From Solidesulfovibrio alcoholivorans DSM 5433 (lineage in GTDB: Bacteria; Desulfobacterota; Desulfovibrionia; Desulfovibrionales; Desulfovibrionaceae): a stretch of DNA of 64,000 nt. The position numbers were made by a program, and so were the translations under genes. Under the pieces are notes generated by a model. The model was not told where the DNA came from. It made no database searches and was given only the letters and a program-made list of their open reading frames with translations. Positions 45,425-53,737 of this stretch are shown in pieces (the stretch's first letter is position 1; every line of letters begins with the position of its first letter). The DNA lies in assembly GCF_000702665.1 (NCBI RefSeq), contig NZ_JNJA01000003.1, forward strand, positions 434,001 through 498,000, written 5' to 3'.

Positions 45425-46185
45425 TTTTGATGAGTTGGAACGTCAACGGCCTGCGGGCCGTGGTGCAGAAAGGCTTCTGGCAGTGGCTTGCCGGCAGCGG
45501 CGCGGACGTGGTCGGCGTTCAGGAGTCCAAGATCCAGCCCGGCCACGAAGCCGATTTCGGCCATACGGAGTCCTACAAGACGCTGTGGGCCAGTTCCGTG
45601 GTGAAGAAAGGCTATTCCGGCGTGGGCTGCTTCTACCGCATGGAGCCGCGCAGCATCGCCCTGGAACTGCCCGATCCCGCTTACGGCGGCGAAGGGCGGC
45701 TCGTCCAGATGGAATTCGACGACTTCTATTTCTTCAACGTCTATTTTCCCAACGGCGGTCGTGGGCCCGAGCGTCTGGCCTACAAGCTCGGCTATTACGA
45801 CGCCTTCCTCGCCCACGCCGAGGCGCTGCGCCGCGAAAAGCCCATCGTGGTCTGCGGCGACTTCAACACCGCCCACACCGCCCTGGATATCAAAAACGCC
45901 AAGGCCAACGAGAAGACCTCCGGTTTCCTGCCCGAGGAGCGGGCCTGGCTCGACAAGTTCGTTGCCGCCGGCTACGTGGACACGTTTCGCCTGTTTACGC
46001 AGGAAGGCGGGCATTACACGTGGTGGGACTACCGGTTCAAGGCGCGCGACCGCAACGTGGGCTGGCGTATCGACTATTTCTTCGTGTCCGAGGAACTCAA
46101 GTCCAAGGTGCGCCGGGCCTGGATCGATACCGCGGTCATGGGGTCGGACCACTGCCCGGTGGGGCTCGAACTCGACGCTTCGTGA
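45421..46185 (+). CDS. xth: Exodeoxyribonuclease III
   Basis: 254-aa AP endonuclease of the EEP fold for base-excision repair. MSWNVNGLRA, VVGVQESKI, VYFPNGGRG, VCGDFNTAHTALD, RIDYFFVS and MGSDHCPVGLEL place the metal and catalytic residues. Its start overlaps the HD-GYP regulator stop (ATGA), so it is translationally coupled to a signalling gene. Confidence 0.96.
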   Translation: MILMSWNVNGLRAVVQKGFWQWLAGSGADVVGVQESKIQPGHEADFGHTESYKTLWASSVVKKGYSGVGCFYRMEPRSIALELPDPAYGGEGRLVQMEFDDFYFFNVYFPNGGRGPERLAYKLGYYDAFLAHAEALRREKPIVVCGDFNTAHTALDIKNAKANEKTSGFLPEERAWLDKFVAAGYVDTFRLFTQEGGHYTWWDYRFKARDRNVGWRIDYFFVSEELKSKVRRAWIDTAVMGSDHCPVGLELDAS

Positions 46186-46355
46186 CGCATTTCCAACCCT
46201 TGCCGACTGCGAATCGGCTTGTGTCGCGGGCTGTAGCCTTGCGGGCATACCCGGTACGCAGAGTGGATAATCGTGGCCTTCCAAGATTTCTTTGACCGCC
46301 GCTTCCATTTTATTGTAGGCTCATTGCTCATAACCAGCTGGAGGGAGGAACTGCG

Positions 46356-47069
46356 ATGAAAAGGCTTTTCACGGCAACGACCATGCTGGCGCTGCTTTTG
46401 GCATGTTGCGCCCTGGCCCTGGCCTCTTCCGGCGGCCCGGGGCTGACCGCGGACGAGGCCCTGGCCAAGCTCAAGGAAGGCAACATGCGCTACGTGGCCC
46501 AGGCCAGCGTCGCGCCGCACCAGGACGCCGCCCGCCGCCATGAAACCGCGACCGACGGGCAGCATCCCTTTGCCACTATTCTGTCCTGTGCCGATTCCCG
46601 CGTGCCCCTGGAGATCATCTTCGACCAGGGCGTGGGCGACATCTTCGCCGTGCGCGTGGCCGGCAACGTGGCCGCCGTGGACGAGATCGGCACCATGGAA
46701 TACGGGGCCGAACACCTGGGCGTGCCGCTCATCGTGGTGCTCGGGCACACCAAATGCGGCGCGGTGACGGCCGTGGTCAAAAACGAGCCCGTGACCGAAA
46801 ACATCGGCCAGCTGGTCGCGCCCATCGTGCCGGCGGTCAAGTCCGTCAAGTCCCGCTTCGCCTCCGCAAGCCTCGACGAGCTCATCAACAAGTCCATCGA
46901 GGCCAACGTCTGGCAGGCCGTCAGCGACATCTATGCCAAGAGCCCGCTCCTCAAGAAGATGGCCGCCGCCGGCAAGGTCAAGGTCGTCGGCGCGCTCTAC
47001 GACATCGATTCCGGCAAGGTGCAGTGGTTCGGCGAGCATCCGAGCAACGCCAGCCTGCTCGGCAAATAG
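46356..47069 (+). CDS. Periplasmic beta-carbonic anhydrase
   Basis: 237-aa enzyme with an N-terminal signal peptide (LFTATTMLALLLACCALALA) that interconverts CO2 and bicarbonate. The zinc site is visible: SCADSRVPLE (Cys, Asp, Arg), then GHTKCGAVTAV (His, Cys). A hydrophobic, inserted segment precedes the C-terminus. GGAGGGAGG gives a strong ribosome binding site. Its place next to an anion transporter gene may be relevant, but the genes are separated by a terminator. Confidence 0.93.
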   Translation: MKRLFTATTMLALLLACCALALASSGGPGLTADEALAKLKEGNMRYVAQASVAPHQDAARRHETATDGQHPFATILSCADSRVPLEIIFDQGVGDIFAVRVAGNVAAVDEIGTMEYGAEHLGVPLIVVLGHTKCGAVTAVVKNEPVTENIGQLVAPIVPAVKSVKSRFASASLDELINKSIEANVWQAVSDIYAKSPLLKKMAAAGKVKVVGALYDIDSGKVQWFGEHPSNASLLGK

Positions 47070-47090
47070 CGTTTTCGTTTCGCTTGTTCC

Positions 47091-47125
47091 AAAAAGCGGT
47101 CCCCGCGGGGGCCGCTTTTTGTTTT
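47091..47125 (+). terminator. Rho-independent terminator of the carbonic anhydrase gene
   Basis: AAAAAGCGG (47091-47099) and CCGCTTTTT (47112-47120) pair, extended by a GC-rich centre, and are followed by GTTTT. Starts 21 bases past the stop. Confidence 0.85.
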
Positions 47126-47158
47126 GGCCTTTGCCGGCAAAACTGATAGGCCCGGGGC

Positions 47159-48367
47159 GTGCGCGCCATCGTCCTGGTAGTCTTCGTGTTCGTGTACGCG
47201 GCCATGGCCCTGGGGCGGCTGCCGGGACTGGCCTTGGACCGGGCCGGGGCGGCGCTGCTCGGGGCCATCGTCCTCGTCGCTTCGGGCCTTCTGACCGTGC
47301 CTGAGGCTTTGGGCGCGGCCGACGCCCCCACGCTGGCCTTGCTCTTCGGGCTCATGGTCGTTTCGGCGCAGTTGCGCCTGGGCGGGTTCTACACCGCCGT
47401 CAGCCGCCGCATCATCGCCGCCACGGCCTCACCCGCGGGACTCTTAGCCCGCGTCATGCTCGCCGCCGCGCTGCTTTCGGCCGTTCTCGCCAACGACATC
47501 GTCTGCCTGGCCATGGCCCCGATCCTGGTCGAGGCGACCCTCGCCCGGGGCCTTTCCCCGCTGCCGTACCTCGTCGGGCTGGCGCTCGCCGCCAACATCG
47601 GCTCGGCCGCGACCCTGATCGGCAACCCGCAGAACATGCTCATCGGCCAGGTTGCCGGGCTTCCCTTCCTCGGCTACCTCGCGGCAGTCTGGCCCTGTGT
47701 GGCCGCGTCCCTGGCGCTGGCCTTCGCGGGCGTGGTCGTGGCCTACCGGGGGCGTTTCGCCGGCCCGCGCCTGACGCTCTCCGTTGCCGCGCCGCCGTTT
47801 CACGCCTGGCAGTCGGCCAAGGGGCTGGCGGCTCTTGGCGTGTGCATGGCCTTTTTCTGCTTTGGCGGCGCGCCGCGCGAGAACGTGGCCCTTGGCTGCG
47901 CCGGAGCGCTGCTCCTCAGCCGGCGCATGACCTCGCGCGAGACGCTATCGCTTGTGGACTGGCAGTTGTTGCTTCTTTTTCTGGGGCTTTTCGTGGTCAA
48001 CCGCGAGGTGGCTGCGGCAGGGTTCCTGACCGATCTCCACGACGGCCTGGGCCGCGCCGGCATCGACCTCGCCCGCCCCGGCTGGCTTTTTGCGGCCACG
48101 GCCGCCATTTCCAACATCGTCTCCAACGTGCCGGCCGTGATGCTGCTGCTGCCCGGACACGAAAGCCCGCAGCAGGCGACGCTTCTGGCCGTTTCGAGCA
48201 CCCTGGCCGGCAACCTGCTGCTCCCCGGCAGCCTCGCCAACCTGATCGTGGCCGACCAGGCGGCGGCGCTCGGCGTGCGCCTGGGTTTTCGCGAACACGC
48301 CCGGGTCGGCGTGCCCGTGACGCTCGCCACCCTCGTGGTGTCGGGGTTTTGGTTGTTCCGGGGATGA
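47159..48367 (+). CDS. SLC13/ArsB-type anion transporter
   Basis: 402-aa inner-membrane transporter with about eleven spans. The two internal repeats are recognisable: LAANIGSAATLIGNPQNMLIGQ and SNIVSNVPAVMLLLPG, the family's ligand-binding hairpins. Substrates in the group include dicarboxylates, arsenite and sodium/proton ions; none can be assigned here. The start is GTG at 47159. The following decarboxylase gene begins 33 bases after the stop. Confidence 0.87.
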   Translation: MRAIVLVVFVFVYAAMALGRLPGLALDRAGAALLGAIVLVASGLLTVPEALGAADAPTLALLFGLMVVSAQLRLGGFYTAVSRRIIAATASPAGLLARVMLAAALLSAVLANDIVCLAMAPILVEATLARGLSPLPYLVGLALAANIGSAATLIGNPQNMLIGQVAGLPFLGYLAAVWPCVAASLALAFAGVVVAYRGRFAGPRLTLSVAAPPFHAWQSAKGLAALGVCMAFFCFGGAPRENVALGCAGALLLSRRMTSRETLSLVDWQLLLLFLGLFVVNREVAAAGFLTDLHDGLGRAGIDLARPGWLFAATAAISNIVSNVPAVMLLLPGHESPQQATLLAVSSTLAGNLLLPGSLANLIVADQAAALGVRLGFREHARVGVPVTLATLVVSGFWLFRG

Positions 48368-48399
48368 CACTGGGCGCTGCCCCGAGGAAGGACGGATCT

Positions 48400-49665
48400 A
48401 TGGAACTCGTGCGCAAGGCGCTTGCTGCCGGCATGGTCCGGGAAGACGACACGGCCTTCGTGCTCTACGACCTGGACCTGCTGGAACGCCGGCTCGCGGA
48501 GGTGGTCGCGGCTTTCGGGCCGCACGCGCTGGCCGCGGCCGCGGTCAAGGCCAACCCGCTGCCACCGGTCCTGGCCTTTCTCGCCGGGCTCGGCGCCGGG
48601 GCCGAGGCCGCGAGCTTGCCGGAAATCCATCTCGCCCTGGAGGCGGGAGTGAAGTCCTCGCACATCGTGTTCGATTCGCCGGCCAAGACCGTGGAGGAGC
48701 TGCGCTTGGCGCTTGCGTGCGGCATCCGCGTCAATGCCGACAATTTCGAGGAACTTGCCCGCCTGGGCGATCTGGCGGCTTCGCTCGGCATCGCGCCGCA
48801 GGCCGGGCTTCGCGTCAATCCGCAGGTCGGCCTCGGCCGTATCCGGGCCACGAGCGTGGCAGGGGACTATTCCAAATTCGGCGTGCCCCTGGCGCAGCGC
48901 GAGGCCATTCTCGCGGCCTTTGCCCGTTTCCCCTGGCTCGACGGGCTGCACGTGCACATAGGGTCCCAGGGCTGCCCGCTGGACCTGCTCGTTGCGGGCG
49001 TGGGCGCGGTCTACGACCTGGCCGGGGAAATCGACCGCACGCTGGGAGCGCGGCGGGTGCGCTGCTTCGACTTCGGCGGCGGCCTGCCCGTGGCCTACCG
49101 CGACACGGACGCGCCGCCGACTCCCGAAGCCTACGCCGCCGCCCTGGCGGCGCGCTGCCCGGAGCTCTTTTCCGGCCGCTTCCGCCTCGTCACGGAATTC
49201 GGGCGTTTTCTCCACGCGCCCAGCGCCGTGGCCGCAAGCCGGGTGGAATACGTCAAGCGCCAGCCCGGACACAGGACGGCCGTGCTGCACCTCGGCGCGG
49301 ACATGTTCGTGCGCGAGTGCTACAATCCCCGAAACTGGCCCCACCGTACGCGGGCGCTGACCCCGGACGGACGGGACAAGGGCGGCCGCGCGTACCGTTG
49401 GCATCTGGCCGGGCCGCTGTGCTTCTCCGGGGATTTTCCGGTCTGGCGGGCGCGGCTGCCGGAACTTGCGCCCGGGGACCTCGTGGTTCTGGAAGACGTG
49501 GGTGCCTACACCCTGGCCATGTGGTCGCGCTACAACAGCCGGCAGATGCCCCGGGTGATCGCGGCGCGGGGCGGGCGGTTCACGGTGCTGCGCGAACGGG
49601 AGACTCCGGCGGACGTGGTTCGCTTCTGGCGCGGGGCGACCGATACACCGACTGGGAGAGACTGA
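48400..49665 (+). CDS. PLP fold-type III decarboxylase, LysA paralog
   Basis: 421-aa decarboxylase of the diaminopimelate/ornithine group. PLP Lys is Lys50 in AAVKANP; HIGSQGC and FDFGGGLPVAY are family motifs. Substrate motif CESGD of LysA is CFSGD, with the Glu replaced by Phe, and the C-terminal MWSRYNSRQMP replaces MSSNYNSRP. The real LysA is at 54843, so this enzyme probably uses another amino acid or its derivative. GAGGAAGGA precedes ATG 48400. It forms a likely operon with the transporter upstream. Confidence 0.85.
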   Translation: MELVRKALAAGMVREDDTAFVLYDLDLLERRLAEVVAAFGPHALAAAAVKANPLPPVLAFLAGLGAGAEAASLPEIHLALEAGVKSSHIVFDSPAKTVEELRLALACGIRVNADNFEELARLGDLAASLGIAPQAGLRVNPQVGLGRIRATSVAGDYSKFGVPLAQREAILAAFARFPWLDGLHVHIGSQGCPLDLLVAGVGAVYDLAGEIDRTLGARRVRCFDFGGGLPVAYRDTDAPPTPEAYAAALAARCPELFSGRFRLVTEFGRFLHAPSAVAASRVEYVKRQPGHRTAVLHLGADMFVRECYNPRNWPHRTRALTPDGRDKGGRAYRWHLAGPLCFSGDFPVWRARLPELAPGDLVVLEDVGAYTLAMWSRYNSRQMPRVIAARGGRFTVLRERETPADVVRFWRGATDTPTGRD

Positions 49666-49677
49666 CCCGGCTGGCGG

Positions 49678-50154
49678 TCACTGGGCGGGCTGGCAGGCGG
49701 CATCGGCGAAAGCGTCGCCGCGGCCGAGCAGAAAATCGATTTCCTCGCGGGTCAGGATGCCCACGTGACGTTTGGCCCGGGGCGCGGGCGCGTCGCGCAG
49801 CAGGTGGCGAATTTCCTCCTGCAAGGCGGACGCGCGCATGGGCAGCGTGCACACGGCGCTGCACAGGCCCTGCCGCACGGGGAGCGGCAAGGTGTCCCCG
49901 CAGGGCTGCCGGAGGAGAGCAACGACCGCGAGGCCGGGGCGCAAGGTCTTCAGATCCTGCACGGTCGCCAGTTCCCCGGCCGCGTCCGCCCCCATTTCGC
50001 AGAGCGCCACCCGGCATCCCGGCCTTTCCCGCATCAGGCAGAGCGCTTCTTCCCGGTTCGCGGCCGGCAGCACGGCAAAGGAGCCGCCGAGCGCCCGGGT
50101 CAGAAACGCCCGCGCGCTTGCCCGGGGGGAGAGTATGAGCACGCTCTGGGGCAA
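49678..50154 (-). CDS. Degenerate receiver-like protein
   Basis: 158-aa protein resembling a response-regulator receiver (SVLILSPRASARAFLTRALG, VVALLRQPCGDTLPLPV) without the Asp phosphorylation site (VALCEMGADA). A perfect AAGGAGG six bases before a TTG at 50154 makes that the best start. A C-terminal extension (REEIDFLLGRG) is not recognised. Transcribed alone, convergent with the decarboxylase gene. Confidence 0.7.
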   Translation of the reverse strand: MPQSVLILSPRASARAFLTRALGGSFAVLPAANREEALCLMRERPGCRVALCEMGADAAGELATVQDLKTLRPGLAVVALLRQPCGDTLPLPVRQGLCSAVCTLPMRASALQEEIRHLLRDAPAPRAKRHVGILTREEIDFLLGRGDAFADAACQPAQ

Positions 50155-50314
50155 GGCGACCTCCTTTCCGTCACGCCGCGCGCAAACGGACCGTCGCATG
50201 GCGGCAGTGCTTTCGTTGCTGGGCTCGCAATAACGTCAAGCAAATGCCGTGCCGTGTCTGCAATGGCGACGGGTTGGACGCGGTCCGCGTCGAAGGAGGG
50301 AAAGTTCTGCCGGC

Positions 50315-51358
50315 CTACTTGCGGCAATGTCCCTCGGCCTTGAAGCTCTTGTAGAAGTCGCAGTCGCCCAGGTCACACGCCTTTTTGTAGTCGGCGCAAG
50401 CCTTGTCCTGGTTACCGAGACGTTCATACGCCAGGCCGCGGTTGGTGTAGGAGGCGGGATCGCCGGCGCGCAGGCCGATGGCCTTGTCGTAGTCGGCCAG
50501 GGCTTCGCGGGGCTTGCCCATGTTGCTTAAGATATTGCCCCGGTTGTTGTAGAGGTCGGAATCGTTGGGATCGGCGGCCAGGGCTTCGCCAAGCAGGGTC
50601 AGCGCGGTTTTCTCGTCGCCGGCTTTGGCCGCCTTGGCGGCCTGGGCGGACAGGGCGGCGGCGGTGGCCGGATCGCGCTGCGCGGCGGCCGGCGCATTGA
50701 TCGGCGTTGCAGCGGAAGGAGCCGGGGCGTCGATCGGTGTGCTCTTCGCAACGGCCGGCGCATTGATCGGCGTGCTCTGCGACGCTGTCGGCGCGTTGAT
50801 CGGGGTTCCGCCCGGGGCAGGCGTCGCGTTGATGGGCGTGCCCTTCGCGGGGCTTGGGGCATTGATCGGTGTTGCGGCGGCGGCAGTCGGGGCGTTGATC
50901 GGCGTGCCTTTTGCGGGTGCCGGAACATTGATCGGAATGCCCTGGGGAGCCGACGCCGCGCCGGCGTCGGCGTTCCGGGACGCCGGAAGCTGTGGCTGTG
51001 GCGCGGGCGCGGCAACCGGAGCCGGCTGCGGCGCGGTGGGCGTGGCCGCCTGTTTGGCCTGACCTTGGGCAGGCTGTTGCCACAGGCCGCCCTTGGGTTC
51101 GGGCGTGGCGGGAGGATGCCGCACCGGATCGGGCATGGTCAGGGGCGCGGTGTCTGGCTTGGGCGCGGGCATGGCCACATCGGCCGCGTTGCGGCGGTTG
51201 AGCTCGTCCCGCTCCTGTTCCTCGGTGCGCATGGCGGGCTCGGCCTGCTGCATCTTTTCCAGCCGGCGCTTGAGGATCTCCTCCTGGGTCAGGGCATGGG
51301 CCGGCATGGCCGCGCCCGCAAGCAGCACGGCCGCAGCCGCGCAAGCAATCCATCGCAT
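50315..51358 (-). CDS. Exported TPR protein with 11-residue repeats
   Basis: 347-aa exported protein with a signal peptide (WIACAAAAVLLAGAAMPAHA). A coiled, charged start and a Pro/Ala-rich middle with eight tandem copies of an 11-residue unit (TPINAP-x5) precede two or three TPR repeats (LYNNRGNILSNMGKPREALADYDKAI). It ends in CADYKKACDLGDCDFYKSF. The ATG at 51358 follows AAAGGACGAG; the frame opens slightly earlier. Probably a scaffold in the periplasm; partner unknown. Confidence 0.8.
   Translation of the reverse strand: MRWIACAAAAVLLAGAAMPAHALTQEEILKRRLEKMQQAEPAMRTEEQERDELNRRNAADVAMPAPKPDTAPLTMPDPVRHPPATPEPKGGLWQQPAQGQAKQAATPTAPQPAPVAAPAPQPQLPASRNADAGAASAPQGIPINVPAPAKGTPINAPTAAAATPINAPSPAKGTPINATPAPGGTPINAPTASQSTPINAPAVAKSTPIDAPAPSAATPINAPAAAQRDPATAAALSAQAAKAAKAGDEKTALTLLGEALAADPNDSDLYNNRGNILSNMGKPREALADYDKAIGLRAGDPASYTNRGLAYERLGNQDKACADYKKACDLGDCDFYKSFKAEGHCRK
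50694..50945 (-). repeat. 33-bp minisatellite in the TPR protein gene
   Basis: Seven full 33-base units and one partial, each starting GC(A/G)TTGATCGG on the plus strand. They encode the TPINAP-x5 series. The units differ mainly in the last half. Copy number could vary between strains without frame loss because 33 is a multiple of three. Confidence 0.85.
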
Positions 51359-51415
51359 GACGCCTCGTCCTTTCCGTAACCGCATGCCGCGTTGTCGCAC
51401 CGGGTTAACGCCGGG

Positions 51416-52024
51416 TTACTGCCGCGCCGGGATGTTGAGCACCTGCCCGTCGCGCAGGGTGTCCGGGTTCATGTTGCCATTGGCCCGGGTGATGTCTTCG
51501 ACGCTGATGCCGAACTTGTGGGCGATGCGCGAGAGGTGGTCGCCGCGCTGCACCGTGTACTGGGTGGCTTCGCCCTTTTTGGGCGTCTCGGCCTTGCCCT
51601 TGGCTTCCTTGGCGTCTTTCTTGCCTTTTTCGGGTTTGCCCTTGGCCGGGGTTTCGCTCCCTGGCGCGGGTATCTCGATGACCTCCTCGCCGCGGTAGGG
51701 CACGGCGAGCTGGCCGGGGTCACCCGGCCGGGCCTGGCCCGCAGGCGGCCTCGCGGCCGCCGGGGGAGCTGCCTTGGCCGGCGCGGCGGCTTCGCCTTTG
51801 AGAAAGGCCTTGTACTCGGTTTCGGAAAGGCTGCCGTCGCCGTCCGTGTCCATCTGGGCATAGATCTCCGGACGCACGTCCGGAAAGACGAACAGCAGTT
51901 CCTCGTAGGAAATCTTGCCGTTTTTATCGTGATCGACATTGCGGAAGGAATCTTTGTCCCCTCCGGAACAGGCGCAAAGCGCGGCAAATAAGCCAAGCGC
52001 CGCGCAGACGATGATAGGCCGCAT
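51416..52024 (-). CDS. Lipoprotein with EF-hands and LysM domain
   Basis: 202-aa lipoprotein. Lipobox is ALCAC with Cys19. Two EF-hand loops (DHDKNGKISYEEL; DTDGDGSLSETEY) can bind calcium. A Lys/Pro-rich linker follows, then a C-terminal LysM (YTVQRGDHLSRIAHKFG) for peptidoglycan. This suggests a calcium-responsive peptidoglycan-associated protein. 57 bases separate it from the TPR gene, so cotranscription is possible. Confidence 0.85.
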   Translation of the reverse strand: MRPIIVCAALGLFAALCACSGGDKDSFRNVDHDKNGKISYEELLFVFPDVRPEIYAQMDTDGDGSLSETEYKAFLKGEAAAPAKAAPPAAARPPAGQARPGDPGQLAVPYRGEEVIEIPAPGSETPAKGKPEKGKKDAKEAKGKAETPKKGEATQYTVQRGDHLSRIAHKFGISVEDITRANGNMNPDTLRDGQVLNIPARQ

Positions 52025-52249
52025 AGGCTCCTCGTTTGGGCATTGGAAGGACGACGCAAACGCCGCATTCGAAGCAGCCGCTTACCATGGGGGTAACGGC
52101 CAAGTCACGTGAAAAAAAAGTGTGTTTCGGCCGGACGGCCGTTGCCGGCGGGCTTGCCCCGGGAGGGCGGCGGGGATAGGACGTCGGATGGCCGGACTGC
52201 CGGGATGCGGCCCGGGACCGTTCTCACTTTTCGCCACGGGAGGCACGCG

Positions 52250-53278
52250 ATGGATATCAAGGCGCTACGCACGAAGGCCAGGGAGGAACTCAAGGGATTT
52301 TGCCGGGTCTGCCCGGTGTGCAACGGCCGGGTCTGCGCCGGCGAGGCCCCGGGCATGGGCGGCATGGGCACGGGCTCTTCCTTCATGGCCAACCTCGCCG
52401 CCCTGGACGCCTGGCGGCTCAACATGCGCACCCTGCACGACGTGAAGACCGCGGACACGTCCGTGACGCTTTTCGGGCGCACGCTCTCCATGCCCGTGCT
52501 CGCCGCGCCCATGACGGGCGTTCTCTACAACATGGGCGGCAAACTGTCCGAGGACGTCTTCATCCGCATGATCATCGAAGGGGCCGACGCCGCCGGCACC
52601 ATGGGCATGTGCGGCGACGGGGCCGACCCGGCCATGTACGGCAGCGGCGTGGAGGCCATCAAGGCGCAGGGCGGCTGCGGCATCCCCATCGTCAAGCCCC
52701 GCGCCCAGCAAGCGGTCAAGGAAATGCTGGCCAAGGCCGACGCCGCCGGGGCCGCGGCCGTGGGCGTGGACGTGGACGGCGCGGGCCTGCTCGTCATGGC
52801 GCTCAAGGGCCAGCCGGTCTCCCCGAAATCGTTTGCCGAACTGGCCGAGCTCGTGGGCGCGACAAGACTGCCCTTTATCGTCAAGGGCGTCATGACCCCG
52901 GACGAGGCCGTCATCGCCTTCGACGCCGGCGCGGCGGCCATCGTGGTCTCCAACCACGGCGGCCGGGTACTCGACCACGCTCCGGGCGCGGCCGAGGTGC
53001 TGCCCGAGATCGCAAGCGCCGTCCGGGGCCGGGGGGTGATCCTGGCCGACGGCGGGGTGCGCACCGGAGCCGACGTGCTCAAATATCTGGCCCTGGGCGC
53101 CGATGCTGTGCTCATCGGCCGTCCCCTGGTGGTCGGGGCCTTCGGCGGCGGGGCCGAGGGCGTGGCGACGCTGCTGCAAAAGCTCAAAAGCGAACTGACG
53201 TCCGCCATGCTGTTGACAGGCACGGCCTCGGTGCGCGCGGTTTCCCCGCGCATCCTGCGCCCCGCGCCCGTGCGCTGA
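52250..53278 (+). CDS. FMN-dependent alpha-hydroxyacid oxidase-like enzyme with N-terminal Cys cluster
   Basis: 342-aa TIM-barrel flavoprotein. The flavin/substrate blocks are GTGSSFMANLAALD, PVLAAPMTG, IVSNHGGRVLDHAP and ILADGGVRTGADVLKYLALGADAVLIGRP. The active-site His of SNHGGR is present. The N-terminus carries FCRVCPVCNGRVCAGE, a four-Cys motif found in anaerobe members that could bind an Fe-S cluster. ATG 52250 follows GGGAGG. Likely substrates are lactate or other 2-hydroxyacids. Confidence 0.88.
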   Translation: MDIKALRTKAREELKGFCRVCPVCNGRVCAGEAPGMGGMGTGSSFMANLAALDAWRLNMRTLHDVKTADTSVTLFGRTLSMPVLAAPMTGVLYNMGGKLSEDVFIRMIIEGADAAGTMGMCGDGADPAMYGSGVEAIKAQGGCGIPIVKPRAQQAVKEMLAKADAAGAAAVGVDVDGAGLLVMALKGQPVSPKSFAELAELVGATRLPFIVKGVMTPDEAVIAFDAGAAAIVVSNHGGRVLDHAPGAAEVLPEIASAVRGRGVILADGGVRTGADVLKYLALGADAVLIGRPLVVGAFGGGAEGVATLLQKLKSELTSAMLLTGTASVRAVSPRILRPAPVR

Positions 53279-53289
53279 ACACACACCGG

Positions 53290-53342
53290 CGCCAATGCAA
53301 ACGCCCTCCCCGGGTAGCCCGGGGAGGGCGTTTGCATTGGCG
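53290..53342. repeat. Perfect 25-bp hairpin after the hydroxyacid oxidase gene
   Basis: Arms 53290-53314 and 53318-53342 are fully complementary with only a TAG loop. The stem begins CGCCAATGCAAACGCC on the left. No T run follows in either direction, so it is not a plain terminator. It stands between two converging genes. Confidence 0.85.
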
Positions 53343-53357
53343 GTCGTGCGCGGCAGG

Positions 53358-53615
53358 TTATTCGCCGGCCGTTTCTTCTTCCTTCCAGGCCAGCTCGATG
53401 GAGAGCTTGCGCTTGGACTTGCCGGGTTTGACCTTCTGCTTGAAGCTGATCTCCAACTGGGTCAGAAGCGGCAGGTCGATGCAGACCGGGCCGTCCTCGG
53501 TGGTGGCGGCCAGCTTGCGCTGGCGCAGGCCGTCCACGATTTTTTCCAGAACGACGGCGGCGTCGTAGGTCAGCATTTTTTCGTCGCAGTGGAACAGATC
53601 GGATTTTTCGCTCAT
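53358..53615 (-). CDS. Amphi-Trp domain protein
   Basis: 85-aa protein that matches the amphi-Trp family: an N-terminal helical part (LTYDAAVVLEKIVDGLRQRK), then PVCIDLPLLTQLEISFKQK and a closing LSIELAWKEEE with the Trp. Function is unknown. AAAGGAG precedes the ATG; a promoter candidate lies about 50 bases upstream. Confidence 0.75.
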   Translation of the reverse strand: MSEKSDLFHCDEKMLTYDAAVVLEKIVDGLRQRKLAATTEDGPVCIDLPLLTQLEISFKQKVKPGKSKRKLSIELAWKEEETAGE

Positions 53616-53665
53616 GATGCGCTCCTTTTAGGATGGCATTTGGGTTGCACGGGGAATATTCGACT

Positions 53666-53694
53666 CTCATAACCATCTTTCCCGCCGTTGTCAT
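53666..53694 (-). promoter_or_regulatory. Candidate promoter of the amphi-Trp gene
   Basis: On the minus strand ATGACA (53689-53694), a 17-base spacer and TATGAG (53666-53671) precede the start at 53615 by about 50 bases. Five of six and four of six matches. Confidence 0.4.
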
Positions 53695-53737
53695 GACGAC
53701 TGCGCGAAAAAACGGCTGCGTCCGGACGACGTGCCTT

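Noticed and set aside
46186-46355. Possible small RNA in the gap before the carbonic anhydrase gene
   Set aside because: 170 bases without a clear promoter, terminator or stable fold; nothing supports an RNA gene.
50694-50945. Short regular repeats that could suggest a CRISPR array
   Set aside because: The units are directly tandem without spacers and lie in frame in a coding gene, so this is a minisatellite.
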